From positions 9,999-60,268 of the forward strand of contig NZ_CP028903.1 in assembly GCF_001639105.2 (NCBI RefSeq): DNA of 50,270 nt, written 5' to 3'. The notes beneath the pieces were generated by a model that saw nothing but the letters and a program-made list of their open reading frames with translations, did no database searches and was not told the DNA's origin. The number at the start of each line of letters is the position of its first letter. The first letter of the stretch is position 1. This stretch comes from Azospirillum humicireducens (lineage in GTDB: Bacteria > Pseudomonadota > Alphaproteobacteria > Azospirillales > Azospirillaceae). Shown here piece after piece: positions 12,787 to 21,133 of this stretch. The position numbers and the translations under genes are program-made.

Positions 12787-12815
12787 TTGACGAAGGCGTC
12801 GTTCCCCCTTACATT
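12787..12815 (+). promoter_or_regulatory. Sigma70-like promoter for erpA
   Basis: TTGACG (12787-12792), 17-base spacer, TACATT (12810-12815), 37 bases before the erpA ATG, in the 192-base dgt/erpA divergent gap. No IscR-type operator was recognised by eye. Confidence 0.5.
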
Positions 12816-12852
12816 TATGGTAACTCCCGCACCGCACCAAAGGGGCCACCCC

Positions 12853-13209
12853 ATGCCCGATACCGCACTCCCCACCGAAGCCCGCGTCCTCGGCGTCAGC
12901 GAAAGCGCCGCCAGGCGCGTCGCCTTCCTGATCGAGCAGGAGGGCAATCCCAACCTGATGCTGCGCCTGACCGTGTCCGGCGGCGGCTGCTCCGGCTTCC
13001 AGTACGGGTTCAGCTTCGACGAGACCGCAACCGACGAGGACCATGTCTTCGAAAAGGACGGCACGAAGGTGGTCACTGACGACTCCTCGCTCGACCTGCT
13101 CGCCGGCGCGACGCTGGATTACGTCGAGGACCTGATGGGTGCCGCCTTCCAGATCAAGAACCCGAACGCCACCGCGTCCTGCGGCTGCGGCAACTCCTTC
13201 GCGGTCTAA
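12853..13209 (+). CDS. erpA: Iron-sulfur cluster insertion protein ErpA (A-type carrier)
   Basis: A 118-residue A-type carrier that passes Fe-S clusters to apoproteins. The three cluster-binding cysteines are Cys46 in GGGCSGFQYGF and Cys110/Cys112 in SCGCGNSF. LMGAAFQIKNPNA is also typical. The start is ATG 12853; an in-frame ATG at 12814 lies inside the proposed -10 box. The erpA-type VSGGGCSGFQYGF context and lone location (no isc/suf genes nearby) favour ErpA over IscA or SufA. The xthA start follows 48 bases after the stop, and dgt is divergent, a neighbourhood common in alphaproteobacteria. Confidence 0.93.
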   Translation: MPDTALPTEARVLGVSESAARRVAFLIEQEGNPNLMLRLTVSGGGCSGFQYGFSFDETATDEDHVFEKDGTKVVTDDSSLDLLAGATLDYVEDLMGAAFQIKNPNATASCGCGNSFAV

Positions 13210-13257
13210 GGCCGCCGTCGGAAGCCAAAGATAAAGAAGAAAAGGCAGGCCCGTTTC

Positions 13258-14031
13258 GTGAAGATCGCCACCTGGAACGTCAACTCGGCGAAGGCCCGCC
13301 TTCCGCTGATCACCGACTGGCTGCGCGCGACGTCCCCGGATGTCGTGCTCTTCCAGGAAATCAAATGCGAGACCGCCGCCTTCCCCGCCGCGGCGTTCGA
13401 GGAGCTCGGCTACCACGTCAATGCCGTCGGGCAGAAGGCCTACAACGGCGTCGCCTTGCTGTCCAAGACCCCGGCGGAGGATGTGCTGACCCGCCTGCCC
13501 GGCGAGCCGGAGGACGAGCAGGCCCGCTATGTCGAGGCCACCGTGTCCGGCGTGCGCATCGCCTCGCTCTACCTGCCCAACGGCAACCCGGTGCCGGGGG
13601 AGAAGTTCGCCTACAAGCTGCGCTGGATGGATCGGCTGTACGACCATGCCCGGACCCTGCTGGCCCAGGAAATCCCGGTGGTTCTGGGCGGCGATTACAA
13701 CATCATCCCCGAGGCGCGCGACGTGTTCTCGCCGCAGGCCTTCGCCGGCGACGCCCTGTTCCGCCCGGAATCGCGGGCCAGGTTCCGCGCCCTGCTGAAT
13801 CTCGGCCTGACCGAGGCCTACCGCGCCCTGCATGACGACGACCGCGCCTATACCTTCTGGGATTATCAGGCCGGTTGCTGGCCGCGCGACAACGGCCTGC
13901 GCATCGACCATTTCCTGCTGTCGCCGCAGGCCGCCGACCGTCTGGCCGGCTGCAGCATCGACCGCGGCCCGCGCGGTCTGGAAAAGGCGTCCGACCACAC
14001 CCCGGTGGTGCTGGAGCTGCGCGACGCCTGA
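13258..14031 (+). CDS. xth: Exodeoxyribonuclease III (AP endonuclease)
   Basis: A class II AP endonuclease and 3'-5' exonuclease of base-excision repair, 257 residues. It starts with GTG, giving KIATWNVNSAKARL, the family start. Catalytic and metal residues are visible: Asn in TWNVNS, Glu in LFQEIKCE, Asp and Asn in LGGDYNIIP, Asp in RIDHFLLS and Asp-His in ASDHTPVVLEL. It lies 48 bases after erpA on the same strand and is probably co-transcribed. The call is certain at family level. Confidence 0.96.
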   Translation: MKIATWNVNSAKARLPLITDWLRATSPDVVLFQEIKCETAAFPAAAFEELGYHVNAVGQKAYNGVALLSKTPAEDVLTRLPGEPEDEQARYVEATVSGVRIASLYLPNGNPVPGEKFAYKLRWMDRLYDHARTLLAQEIPVVLGGDYNIIPEARDVFSPQAFAGDALFRPESRARFRALLNLGLTEAYRALHDDDRAYTFWDYQAGCWPRDNGLRIDHFLLSPQAADRLAGCSIDRGPRGLEKASDHTPVVLELRDA

Positions 14032-14148
14032 CCGCGGCCTGTGGAATCCGCGAAACAACAGCATTTTGTTAAAACTCCCGCCATTAAGATGGCTGCGCGG
14101 CCGGCATGACAACCGGCCGCCATGGTCACAGCGGGAGCGAAGGGCGGC

Positions 14149-14721
14149 ATGGCGTGGGGGCGCGACAATGGCCGGGAAGAGGTAAAGGGGCTGCTGGCGG
14201 CGCTTGAACGTCAGGCGACCGAGGCGTCACGGCTTGCCGACCGGGCCCAGCGCGACATGGGCGACGACCGTTTCTCCTCCTTCCTCGATTTCCGCCGCAA
14301 GGTGGAGGAAATCCGTGCCCTGTTCGTCCTGACCGAGGAGCGCCTGCAGGGCGTCGACGAGTCGCGCCTGAGCGACCTTCGCGCCGAGTTCGAGCGGATG
14401 GATCTGCTGCTGACCCGCATGCTGGTGCGGGCGATGCGCAACTATTTCTCCGGCATGCGGCAGGATCAGGTTCTGCCCATCGGCGCCCGCGAGCTGTTCG
14501 AACCGGAGCTGCGCAGCATCGACCAGACCCGCGCCCGCCTGCTTGGTCCGCGCTATGCCGACCGCGTGGCCCCGGATGTGCTGGACGATCTGGACGCAAC
14601 GGCGGAGCTGATCCGCAAGACCATCGCCCGCGCCCCCAGCCTTCCCGACTTCTCCGACAGCCCCAGCCCCCCCAAACCGACCCGCCGCCTGCGCACCCTG
14701 GGCCGCCCGATCCGGAATTGA
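14149..14721 (+). CDS. Conserved hypothetical helical protein
   Basis: A 190-residue soluble protein I do not recognise. ATG 14149 is preferred because GGGAG precedes it by a workable distance; ATG 14122 has no such site. The protein is almost wholly charged helix with heptad-like Leu spacing (for example FRRKVEEIRALFVLTEERL), with no signal peptide or membrane span. The tail is Pro/Arg-rich and basic. It follows xthA by 117 bases and precedes the tRNA-Ser. Function unknown; base and codon use resemble the core genes. Confidence 0.7.
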   Translation: MAWGRDNGREEVKGLLAALERQATEASRLADRAQRDMGDDRFSSFLDFRRKVEEIRALFVLTEERLQGVDESRLSDLRAEFERMDLLLTRMLVRAMRNYFSGMRQDQVLPIGARELFEPELRSIDQTRARLLGPRYADRVAPDVLDDLDATAELIRKTIARAPSLPDFSDSPSPPKPTRRLRTLGRPIRN

Positions 14722-14753
14722 CGGAGAAATCAACGCCGATCCACGCGCGGCAC

Positions 14754-14782
14754 TTGACCCACCGAGGCGCATTCGCTACTCC
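14754..14782 (+). promoter_or_regulatory. Sigma70-like promoter for tRNA-Ser
   Basis: TTGACC (14754-14759), 17-base spacer, TACTCC (14777-14782), ending 11 bases before the mature tRNA 5' end. Confidence 0.5.
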
Positions 14783-14793
14783 CGTGGGCCGAA

Positions 14794-14883
14794 GGATGGG
14801 TGGCCGAGTGGTTTAAGGCTCCAGTCTTGAAAACTGGCGTAGGTGCAAGCCTACCGTGGGTTCGAATCCCACCCCATCCGCCA
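14794..14883 (+). tRNA. tRNA-Ser (anticodon TGA)
   Basis: A 90-base type II tRNA. Acceptor GGATGGG pairs with CCCATCC, followed by discriminator G and an encoded CCA (14881-14883). The anticodon stem CCAGT/ACTGG holds loop CTTGAAA with TGA at 14828-14830. The long variable arm GCGTAGGTGCAAGCCTACC and the T arm GTGGGTTCGAATCCCAC confirm serine. It reads UCN codons. The genes immediately downstream are poorly conserved, so this could be an integration target, but no integrase or duplicated tRNA end was found. Confidence 0.98.
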
Positions 14884-14970
14884 TTCAAATCACGAATTCA
14901 TCGCCAGACTGGGACGGACGAACCCGGCGCATGAGCAACGGGTTCGAACTCGTCTTGTATCAATCGACCA

Positions 14971-15591
14971 TCAGGACGTCGGCAGAGTCGCAACTTTCGG
15001 CTTGCTTCCGGCTTGCACCAGGGCTTGGTGCAAATTCGCATCCTGAACCACCAACTGAACGGCATCCCGCAACGCAGCCGACAAGGCCGGGGCAGCCTGC
15101 TCACCCATCATGAGCATGACATCTTTGTTCACACCGACCGCCCGATAGCTTCGGCTGTAGACCAGAGTGCCGTCCTGACGCTTCGCCGTCAGGTCGAAGG
15201 CAACCTCAGCGACCGCTTCCGCCGTCCAGAAGCCGGGCTTGAAGTCGTTATAGAAGTTGGTGGTCTGCACGGTGATGGCGATTCCGCCGGGGCCGACGTT
15301 GAAGCCGAGAGACGCCAGTTCCGTCTGCACCGCCTGACTGACTTCGGCCACCACGTCGTTGGCAGCGGTGATCTTGGCCATCTCCATGCCGTAGCCGTTC
15401 TTCTTCGTCGACACGCGGTCACGGTTCGACACGCGGCCATCGGCTGCGGTAACGTTGATGGTTACGTCCTTGGCTCCCTGCACCACAGAAATATTGGCCG
15501 GGGCAGAGTATTTGACCGGAATGGCATCCTCGGTCAATGCACAACCGGACACCATTGCTGCAAGAAGTGCGCAGGTAACAAATTTAATCAT
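14971..15591 (-). CDS. YajG-like lipoprotein
   Basis: A 206-residue exported lipoprotein: signal MIKFVTCALLAAMVSGC with the lipobox at Cys17. The body resembles the YajG/Lipoprotein_16 family, including a repeated alpha/beta pattern, NDVVAEVSQAVQTELASLGF and a downstream ITVQTTNFYNDFKPGFWTAE segment. Homologues are outer-membrane-anchored lipoproteins without an assigned biochemical role. It lies 22 bases after another lipoprotein gene on the same strand, so the two are likely one operon. The family call is by pattern memory; export is well supported. Confidence 0.7.
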   Translation of the reverse strand: MIKFVTCALLAAMVSGCALTEDAIPVKYSAPANISVVQGAKDVTINVTAADGRVSNRDRVSTKKNGYGMEMAKITAANDVVAEVSQAVQTELASLGFNVGPGGIAITVQTTNFYNDFKPGFWTAEAVAEVAFDLTAKRQDGTLVYSRSYRAVGVNKDVMLMMGEQAAPALSAALRDAVQLVVQDANLHQALVQAGSKPKVATLPTS

Positions 15592-15613
15592 TTTTACTCG
15601 ATCCTACAGTATT

Positions 15614-16132
15614 TCAATCGACGACCTTGATGCCTTGAGGCCGCGCAATTTGATTCGGCAAGTGATCGGCAGGCAGAACGCGCTGGTAGGTTCCACTGGC
15701 CTGCACCATAACGCGCTCGGACGCGCTGAACACCCGGTCACCCGCCGCCTGCTCCTGTACGATGGTGATGGTTTTCCCGTTCGCGAGAGTGATGGTGTAC
15801 TCGATCCCGACACGGTCGCTGGCGGCCTGCTCCGCCATGGCGCCGATTGCGGCTCCCACGAGAACGCCACCCAGAATCGCCGCGACGTTGCCGGACCCCT
15901 GTCCGACATTCGACATCGCCAAACCGCCTGCCGTCCCGCCGACGACCCCGCCAACGCCAGTGTTCTGCCCCCGAATGTCCACCTGGCGGGAGGCCACCAC
16001 CGTGCCGAACTCGACAGTCGATGCACGACCAACATCTTGGAAGCTGTAGCGGCTTTGCCCCTGCGTGGCGCAACCGGTTAAGCTCGCCGCAAGGCATATG
16101 CTTGTGGCGACTGAAATCATTAGCTTTCGCAT
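15614..16132 (-). CDS. Glycine-zipper lipoprotein (SlyB/Rcs-type 2TM)
   Basis: A 172-residue lipoprotein. ATG 16132 gives the signal MRKLMISVATSICLAASLTGC with a lipobox Cys; a start at 16171 would bury the signal. After STVEFGTVVASRQVDI a glycine-zipper double hydrophobic hairpin follows (NTGVGGVVGGTAGGLAMSNV and AAILGGVLVGAAIGAM). A C-terminal beta domain follows. This is the SlyB/PcP/17-kDa antigen layout: an outer-membrane lipoprotein. It is first in a two-gene unit with the YajG-like gene. Confidence 0.85.
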   Translation of the reverse strand: MRKLMISVATSICLAASLTGCATQGQSRYSFQDVGRASTVEFGTVVASRQVDIRGQNTGVGGVVGGTAGGLAMSNVGQGSGNVAAILGGVLVGAAIGAMAEQAASDRVGIEYTITLANGKTITIVQEQAAGDRVFSASERVMVQASGTYQRVLPADHLPNQIARPQGIKVVD

Positions 16133-16372
16133 TGCGGCTCGATACCCCATTTCTGCGATAATGAAATCCAATACTCAACCGTAGAATGGCAGAGCGTGCT
16201 CCCGATGTCGATAGCAACGCCATCGCTCCAGGTCGCTCGCCGCACCATCGTCCGTTCGTCATCACCTTCGGCGGCACAGAACGAACTGCATACAATCATA
16301 TGACCCCCACCCTTTTGCGCCTCCCCGATTGCTCTGTTAGCGTCCCGTTCGGGATAGGGGGAGGAGCAAACC

Positions 16373-16813
16373 ATGGGACTCATCAGCTTTCTGAAGAAGA
16401 CCGCCGCCGGCCATACCGACCGCCAGAAGCAGGCGCGCTACGACCGGGCGAACGCGCGCGCCAATGACTACATGGAGGTGGCGCAGTGGTATGCCGAGGA
16501 AGGCGACGGCAACCCGCGCATCCTGCAGAACTATCAGGAACTGTCGGCACTGCCCTTCCGCCAGGGGCATGCGGCGAAGCTGGTCGGCTATCGCAACGAC
16601 ATCACCCGCAAGCTGGGCCATGCCGCCCACATCGGCACCCGGCAGAACCCGTGGATCGCCGCCTTCCTGCGGCCGGACGACGGCACCGTCTATTGCGCCT
16701 ATGTGCTGCTGCGCGACGACAACCAGCAGTTCGCGCTGATGAAGCCATACTGGTTCCTCTCCGGCAACGAGACGGAAGCCGGGTTCAAGCGGTCCGTGAC
16801 CGGCGTCATCTGA
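16373..16813 (+). CDS. Hypothetical protein
   Basis: A 146-residue soluble protein not recognised. A strong ribosome-binding site GGGGGAGGAG lies before ATG 16373. The N-terminus is basic and helical (ISFLKKTAAGHTDRQKQARY), and the C-terminal half is beta-rich and aromatic (DDGTVYCAYVLLRDDNQQFA, MKPYWFLSG). No signal peptide. The next gene starts 25 bases after its stop, so the two are probably co-expressed and may act together. Confidence 0.7.
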   Translation: MGLISFLKKTAAGHTDRQKQARYDRANARANDYMEVAQWYAEEGDGNPRILQNYQELSALPFRQGHAAKLVGYRNDITRKLGHAAHIGTRQNPWIAAFLRPDDGTVYCAYVLLRDDNQQFALMKPYWFLSGNETEAGFKRSVTGVI

Positions 16814-16838
16814 TCCATTCCGCAGGAAAGCCGCACAC

Positions 16839-17456
16839 ATGCCGAACATCGCCGATCTGGTCGCGAATCCTGAAAGCTTCCTCAAGAACAACCTGATCTG
16901 GATCCAGTATCAGTCCTACCAGCCCAACTACCGGGTCGGCGGGGTCAAGAGCTTCACGCTCAGCGACGACGGCATGACCTGCACGCGCAAGGGCACCGGC
17001 ATCATCTCGCAATTCTCGACCAAGAATGTCGATGTCTGGTCGGTGCGCTACGACCAGGGCAACCGGCCGGGAAGCTGGAACGCCTACTGGTTGCCCTACG
17101 ACCAGGATTTCAAGCATCTCATCGTGCTGGAGGACGAGGCCGACGTGATGTTCACGCCGACGATGGACGGCTGCTCCTTCGGCTTCAGCGACCATGGCGG
17201 CGGCACCTTCTCCGCTTCCCACGGCAATCTGCAGACCGCGGAGGGGCGGATCGACGAGGCCGGGCTGCGCCAGGGCATGCGCCTGCACGGCACCACCCTG
17301 CACAAGGCGCAATACATGAACGTGCCCGGCACCGACGCGGTGAAGGTCACGCTGGTGGGCGTGCGCAACGGCAAGACATGGCGCTTCTTCTACCAGCAGT
17401 ACATCGACAACATGGGCGCCTTCACCCTGCTCAAGGTGGCGCAGGTCAAACGGTAG
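16839..17456 (+). CDS. Hypothetical protein with possible CNF/CheD-like Cys-His dyad
   Basis: A 205-residue soluble protein preceded by AGGAAAG at good spacing. I do not recognise a named family. The segment ADVMFTPTMDGCSFGFSDHG, then GGTFSASHGNL places Cys112 and His128 sixteen residues apart in a beta-rich, glycine-rich context. This resembles the GC...H active site of CNF-type and CheD-type deamidases and of some polymorphic-toxin domains. No signal peptide or membrane span is present. This is an inference from spacing and context only. Pairing with the 146-residue gene 25 bases upstream could be a modifier/partner unit. Confidence 0.65.
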   Translation: MPNIADLVANPESFLKNNLIWIQYQSYQPNYRVGGVKSFTLSDDGMTCTRKGTGIISQFSTKNVDVWSVRYDQGNRPGSWNAYWLPYDQDFKHLIVLEDEADVMFTPTMDGCSFGFSDHGGGTFSASHGNLQTAEGRIDEAGLRQGMRLHGTTLHKAQYMNVPGTDAVKVTLVGVRNGKTWRFFYQQYIDNMGAFTLLKVAQVKR

Positions 17457-17503
17457 GACGGCCGCCGGTCCAGGCGGTAAGATATTCCATCACGCCGGCA
17501 TAA

Positions 17504-17524
17504 TATTGCCGTCCTGCGGCAATA
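17504..17524 (+). terminator. Hairpin downstream of the 205-residue gene
   Basis: Perfect 8-base inverted repeat TATTGCCG (17504-17511) and CGGCAATA (17517-17524) with loop TCCTG, 47 bases after the stop. There is no T-run, so it could be an RNA-processing hairpin or a protein site as well as a terminator. Confidence 0.4.
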
Positions 17525-17674
17525 AATTCCCATGCGGCACCCCGCGGCCACGGCCCGGCATCCACTGCGGCAGCGATAACGCCCTGCAATCCAACGAAAA
17601 AGTGCAAGGTTCCAGCATTGGCACACCCATTGCTACAAAAGCGTGCAGACATGATTGGGCACGGACGTGGCAAC

Positions 17675-18139
17675 ATGAGCATCTCCAGCGCAGGAACCTA
17701 CAACGGCATCGCGGCTGCGGCATACAACCGCAAGATCGGCCGGCAAACCGACCAGGAGGCTCCGCCCTCATTCGCCGACACCATGGCCACCGCCAGTGGA
17801 AAGTCCGACCGGAGCGCTGACGCCGCTGCGGCCAAGCCCGATTTCACCCATATGACCCACAAGGGCATATTCGACTGGATGAACGAGAAAATTCGCAGCG
17901 GCGAGATGTCGTTCGACGAAAGCACGACCTATGTCAGCATGAGCGTCAGCAACATCGCCGGCAGCGACCGGTTGACGCTCGACAACGAGAGGCAGGTCGA
18001 TTTCCTGCAAAGAACGAAAGACGGCATGGATTGGGCTCAGAAGCTCGGCAATGCCGATCTGTACAAGCGGCTGTCGACCGCATTGAAGACCATGCAGGAT
18101 TACCAGGACAAGCCCGACGGCCTGTCGCTGAAGGCCTGA
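17675..18139 (+). CDS. Hypothetical protein
   Basis: About 154 residues starting at MSISSAGTYNGIAAAAYNRK; in-frame alternatives at 17651 (ATG) and 17618 (TTG) cannot be ruled out. The N-terminus is a disordered, Ala/Ser-rich stretch. The rest is a soluble charged helical domain (FTHMTHKGIFDWMNEKIRSG, FDESTTYVSMSVSNIAG, LQRTKDGMDWAQKL). The opening and the 'FDESTTYVSMS' pattern recall small alphaproteobacterial proteins that occur in several copies per genome, but I cannot name the family. It stands alone between two gaps of about 220 bases. Confidence 0.65.
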   Translation: MSISSAGTYNGIAAAAYNRKIGRQTDQEAPPSFADTMATASGKSDRSADAAAAKPDFTHMTHKGIFDWMNEKIRSGEMSFDESTTYVSMSVSNIAGSDRLTLDNERQVDFLQRTKDGMDWAQKLGNADLYKRLSTALKTMQDYQDKPDGLSLKA

Positions 18140-18370
18140 CCACCGGCGGATTACCGCCGAAGACTCCCGGATGGCAAAAAGCATGTCGGACTGGCGTGGT
18201 GCCGCGCCCCTCCACTCCGGTTGGGTGGGCGATCCGACAACCAGTTCGCTTCCCGCCCAAGACAGCCCACCGCCGCCTTGCTACAGTCCTTGTCCCTCGG
18301 ACCTGTCCCGACCAGTTTGATCCGCAAGACAGACCCTCCGGACCAGAGACCCAAAGCAGAGACAAGGCAC

Positions 18371-21028
18371 ATGGACAAAGGCACGCCGAAGGCCATCCGG
18401 CTTCAGGACTATCGCCCGCCGGCGCATCTGATCGACACGGTCGACCTGTTCGTCGACCTGGGCGAGGACGTCACCACCGTCCGCGCGGTGCTGGCGATCC
18501 GCCGCAATCCCGACCGGCCGGAGGCGGCGACGGAGCCGCTGTCGCTCGACGGGCAGAGGCTTGATCTGGTGTCGGTGGCGCTGGACGGCCGGACGCTGGG
18601 GCCCGACGACTACACCGTCACCCCCGATAACCTGATCGTGCTGCGGGTGCCGGACAGCTTCACCCTGGAAACCATCGTCCGCATCAAGCCGCAGGAGAAC
18701 ACCGCGCTGGAGGGGCTCTACAAGTCCTCCGGCAACTTCTGCACCCAATGCGAGGCGGAAGGCTTCCGCAAGATCACCTATTTCGCCGACCGGCCGGACG
18801 TGATGGCGCGCTACAGCACCACCATCACCGCCGACAAGGCGCGCTACCCGGTTCTGCTGTCGAACGGCAACCTCGCCGCCTCGGGAGATCTGGAGGGCGG
18901 GCGCCACTGGGCGCGCTGGGAGGACCCCTTCCCCAAGCCCTGCTACCTGTTCGCGCTGGTCGCCGGCAGCCTCGTCCATGGCGAGGACCGCTTCCGCACC
19001 GCGTCGGGCCGCGACGTGACGCTGCGCATCTATGTGGAGCCGGGGAACGAGGACAAGATCGACCACGCCATGCGCTCGCTGATCAAGTCGATGCGCTGGG
19101 ATGAAGAGGTCTACGGGCTGGAATACGACCTGGACATCTTCAACATCGTCGCGGTCGGCGACTTCAACATGGGAGCGATGGAAAACAAGTCGCTCAACAT
19201 CTTCAACACCAAATACATCCTGGCCAAGCCGGAAACCGCGACCGACACCGATTTCCTCAACATCGAGGCGGTGGTCGCGCACGAGTATTTCCACAACTGG
19301 ACCGGCAACCGCGTCACCTGCCGCGACTGGTTCCAGCTGTCGCTGAAGGAAGGGTTGACCGTCTTCCGCGACCAGGAATTCTCGTCCGACATGCATTCCC
19401 GCGCGGTGAAGCGCATCGCCGACGTTCAGGGATTGCGCACCGTGCAGTTCCAGGAGGATGCCGGCGCCATGGCCCATCCGGTGCGCCCGGACAGCTATGT
19501 CGAGATCAACAACTTCTACACCCCCACCGTCTACAACAAGGGTGCGGAAGTCATCCGCATGATCCACACCCTGCTGGGGCCGGAGAAGTACCGCAAGGGC
19601 ACCGACCTCTATTTCAAGCGCCATGACGGGCAGGCGGTGACCTGCGACGATTTCGTCGCCGCCATGGCCGATGCCAGCGGCGTCGACCTGACCCAATTCC
19701 AGCTGTGGTATCGGCAGGCCGGCACGCCGGAGCTGGACATCGCCGGCAGCCATGACGCGGCGGCCAAGAGCTTCACCCTGACGGTGAAGCAGACGGTCCC
19801 GCCGACGCCGGGCCAGCCGACCAAACAGCCGATGCACATCCCGCTGACGGTCGGCCTGCTCGGCCCCGACGGGCAGGATCTGCCCTTGCGCCTGGACGGC
19901 GAGGAGGCTGCAACCGGCACCAGCCGCATCCTGCACGTCACCGCGGAAAGCCAGAGCTTCACCTTCCATGACATCCCGGCCCGCCCGGTCCCGTCGCTGC
20001 TGCGCGGCTTCTCCGCCCCGGTGAAGCTGAAGACCGACCTGACCGACGCCGACCTGACCTTCCTGATGGCGCATGACAGCGACGCCTTCAACCGGTGGGA
20101 AGCCGGGCAGATCCTGGGCACCCGCATCCTGCTGACCCTCGTCGCCGACCGGCAGGCCGGGCGCGATCTGGCACTGCCTGAGGGGTATGCCGACGCCTTC
20201 GCCCGGATCCTGACCGATGCGCAGCGCGACCCGGCCTTCGCCGCCCAGGCGCTGGTCCTGCCGACGGAGGCCTATCTCGGCACCCAGATGGCCGTGGTCG
20301 ATCCCGACGCCATCCACACGGTGCGGGAATTCGCGCGCAAGACGCTGGCCGGACGCCTGCGGTCGCAGTTCCTCGACCTCTATCGCCGCAACAGCAGCCA
20401 GGAGCCCTTCTCGGTCGATGCCGACGCCATCGGAAAGCGGGCGCTGAAGAACCTCTGCCTCGCCTATCTGATGACGCTGGAGGATGACGAGGCGCTGGAG
20501 CTGTGCCTGACCCAGTACCGCGGCGCCAAGGGCATGACCGACGAGATCGCGGCGCTGCAGTTCCTGTCCAACGCCGCCTCGCCCGAAGGGGAGAAGGCGC
20601 TGGCCGACTTCTACGAGCGCTGGAAGGGCGAGGCACTGGTGGTCGACAAATGGTTCGGCGTCCAGGCGATGTCGCACCGCGCCGACACGCTGGAGCGGGT
20701 GACGGCCCTGCTCGGCCACCCCGCCTTCGAGATCCGGAACCCCAACAAGGTCTATGCGCTGATCGGCGGTTTCGCCAGCGGCAACCCGGTCCGCTTCCAC
20801 GACCGGAGTGGAGCCGGTTACCGCTTCCTCGCCGACCAGGTGCTTCGCCTGGATCCGATGAACCCGCAAGTTGCGGCGCGGCTGATGGGCCCCTTCTCCC
20901 GCCTGCGGCGCTATGACGCGGCCCGTCAGGCGCTGATGAAGGCCGAATTGGAGCGGATCGTCGCCACTGCGGGCCTCTCGCCGGACGTCTATGAGGTGGC
21001 GAGCAAGAGTCTGGCCGCTGCCGGCTGA
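18371..21028 (+). CDS. pepN: Aminopeptidase N (M1 family)
   Basis: A broad-specificity zinc aminopeptidase that finishes cytosolic protein degradation. It has 885 residues, the normal bacterial PepN length. The exopeptidase motif GAMEN is at 268-272, and the zinc site HEYFHNW starts at 304 with the third ligand Glu327 in LSLKEGLT. The catalytic Tyr lies in the following conserved block. It ends in the usual helical C-terminal domain (VASKSLAAAG). ATG 18371 is chosen because the family starts with about 10 residues before the LQDYRPP segment; the 150 in-frame bases upstream look non-coding. Confidence 0.97.
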   Translation: MDKGTPKAIRLQDYRPPAHLIDTVDLFVDLGEDVTTVRAVLAIRRNPDRPEAATEPLSLDGQRLDLVSVALDGRTLGPDDYTVTPDNLIVLRVPDSFTLETIVRIKPQENTALEGLYKSSGNFCTQCEAEGFRKITYFADRPDVMARYSTTITADKARYPVLLSNGNLAASGDLEGGRHWARWEDPFPKPCYLFALVAGSLVHGEDRFRTASGRDVTLRIYVEPGNEDKIDHAMRSLIKSMRWDEEVYGLEYDLDIFNIVAVGDFNMGAMENKSLNIFNTKYILAKPETATDTDFLNIEAVVAHEYFHNWTGNRVTCRDWFQLSLKEGLTVFRDQEFSSDMHSRAVKRIADVQGLRTVQFQEDAGAMAHPVRPDSYVEINNFYTPTVYNKGAEVIRMIHTLLGPEKYRKGTDLYFKRHDGQAVTCDDFVAAMADASGVDLTQFQLWYRQAGTPELDIAGSHDAAAKSFTLTVKQTVPPTPGQPTKQPMHIPLTVGLLGPDGQDLPLRLDGEEAATGTSRILHVTAESQSFTFHDIPARPVPSLLRGFSAPVKLKTDLTDADLTFLMAHDSDAFNRWEAGQILGTRILLTLVADRQAGRDLALPEGYADAFARILTDAQRDPAFAAQALVLPTEAYLGTQMAVVDPDAIHTVREFARKTLAGRLRSQFLDLYRRNSSQEPFSVDADAIGKRALKNLCLAYLMTLEDDEALELCLTQYRGAKGMTDEIAALQFLSNAASPEGEKALADFYERWKGEALVVDKWFGVQAMSHRADTLERVTALLGHPAFEIRNPNKVYALIGGFASGNPVRFHDRSGAGYRFLADQVLRLDPMNPQVAARLMGPFSRLRRYDAARQALMKAELERIVATAGLSPDVYEVASKSLAAAG

Positions 21029-21060
21029 AGACTCGGCACCAAAGGACCGGGTTCATAGGC

Positions 21061-21092
21061 AAAGGGCCGGAGGCGATGCCTCCGGCCCTTTT
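21061..21092. terminator. Bidirectional rho-independent terminator
   Basis: GGGCCGGAGGC (21064-21074), loop GAT, GCCTCCGGCCC (21078-21088), preceded by AAA and followed by TTTT. It lies between the convergent pepN and cytochrome c genes and can serve both. Confidence 0.9.
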
Positions 21093-21133
21093 CGCCGTCC
21101 GCGGTCCCCGGCGCCGGGCCGGGGGACGAGGTC

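Noticed and set aside
12661..14112. Extension of dgt upstream to 14112 in frame
   Set aside because: The extra part overlaps erpA and xthA in antisense and shows no HD-family sequence; the double ATG at 12660 is the natural start.
14939..14951. GGGTTCGAACTC, similar to the tRNA T arm, as an att duplication
   Set aside because: Only about 9-12 matching bases, without the rest of the tRNA 3' end; likely chance or general T-loop similarity.
16120..16467. Two short frames (minus 16120-16383, plus 16186-16467) in the lipoprotein/orphan gap
   Set aside because: They overlap real genes, lack RBS and show no domain; the gap is better seen as the divergent promoter region.
18281..20869. An 862-codon minus-strand open frame
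   Set aside because: Antisense to pepN, whose GAMEN and HEYFH motifs are intact.
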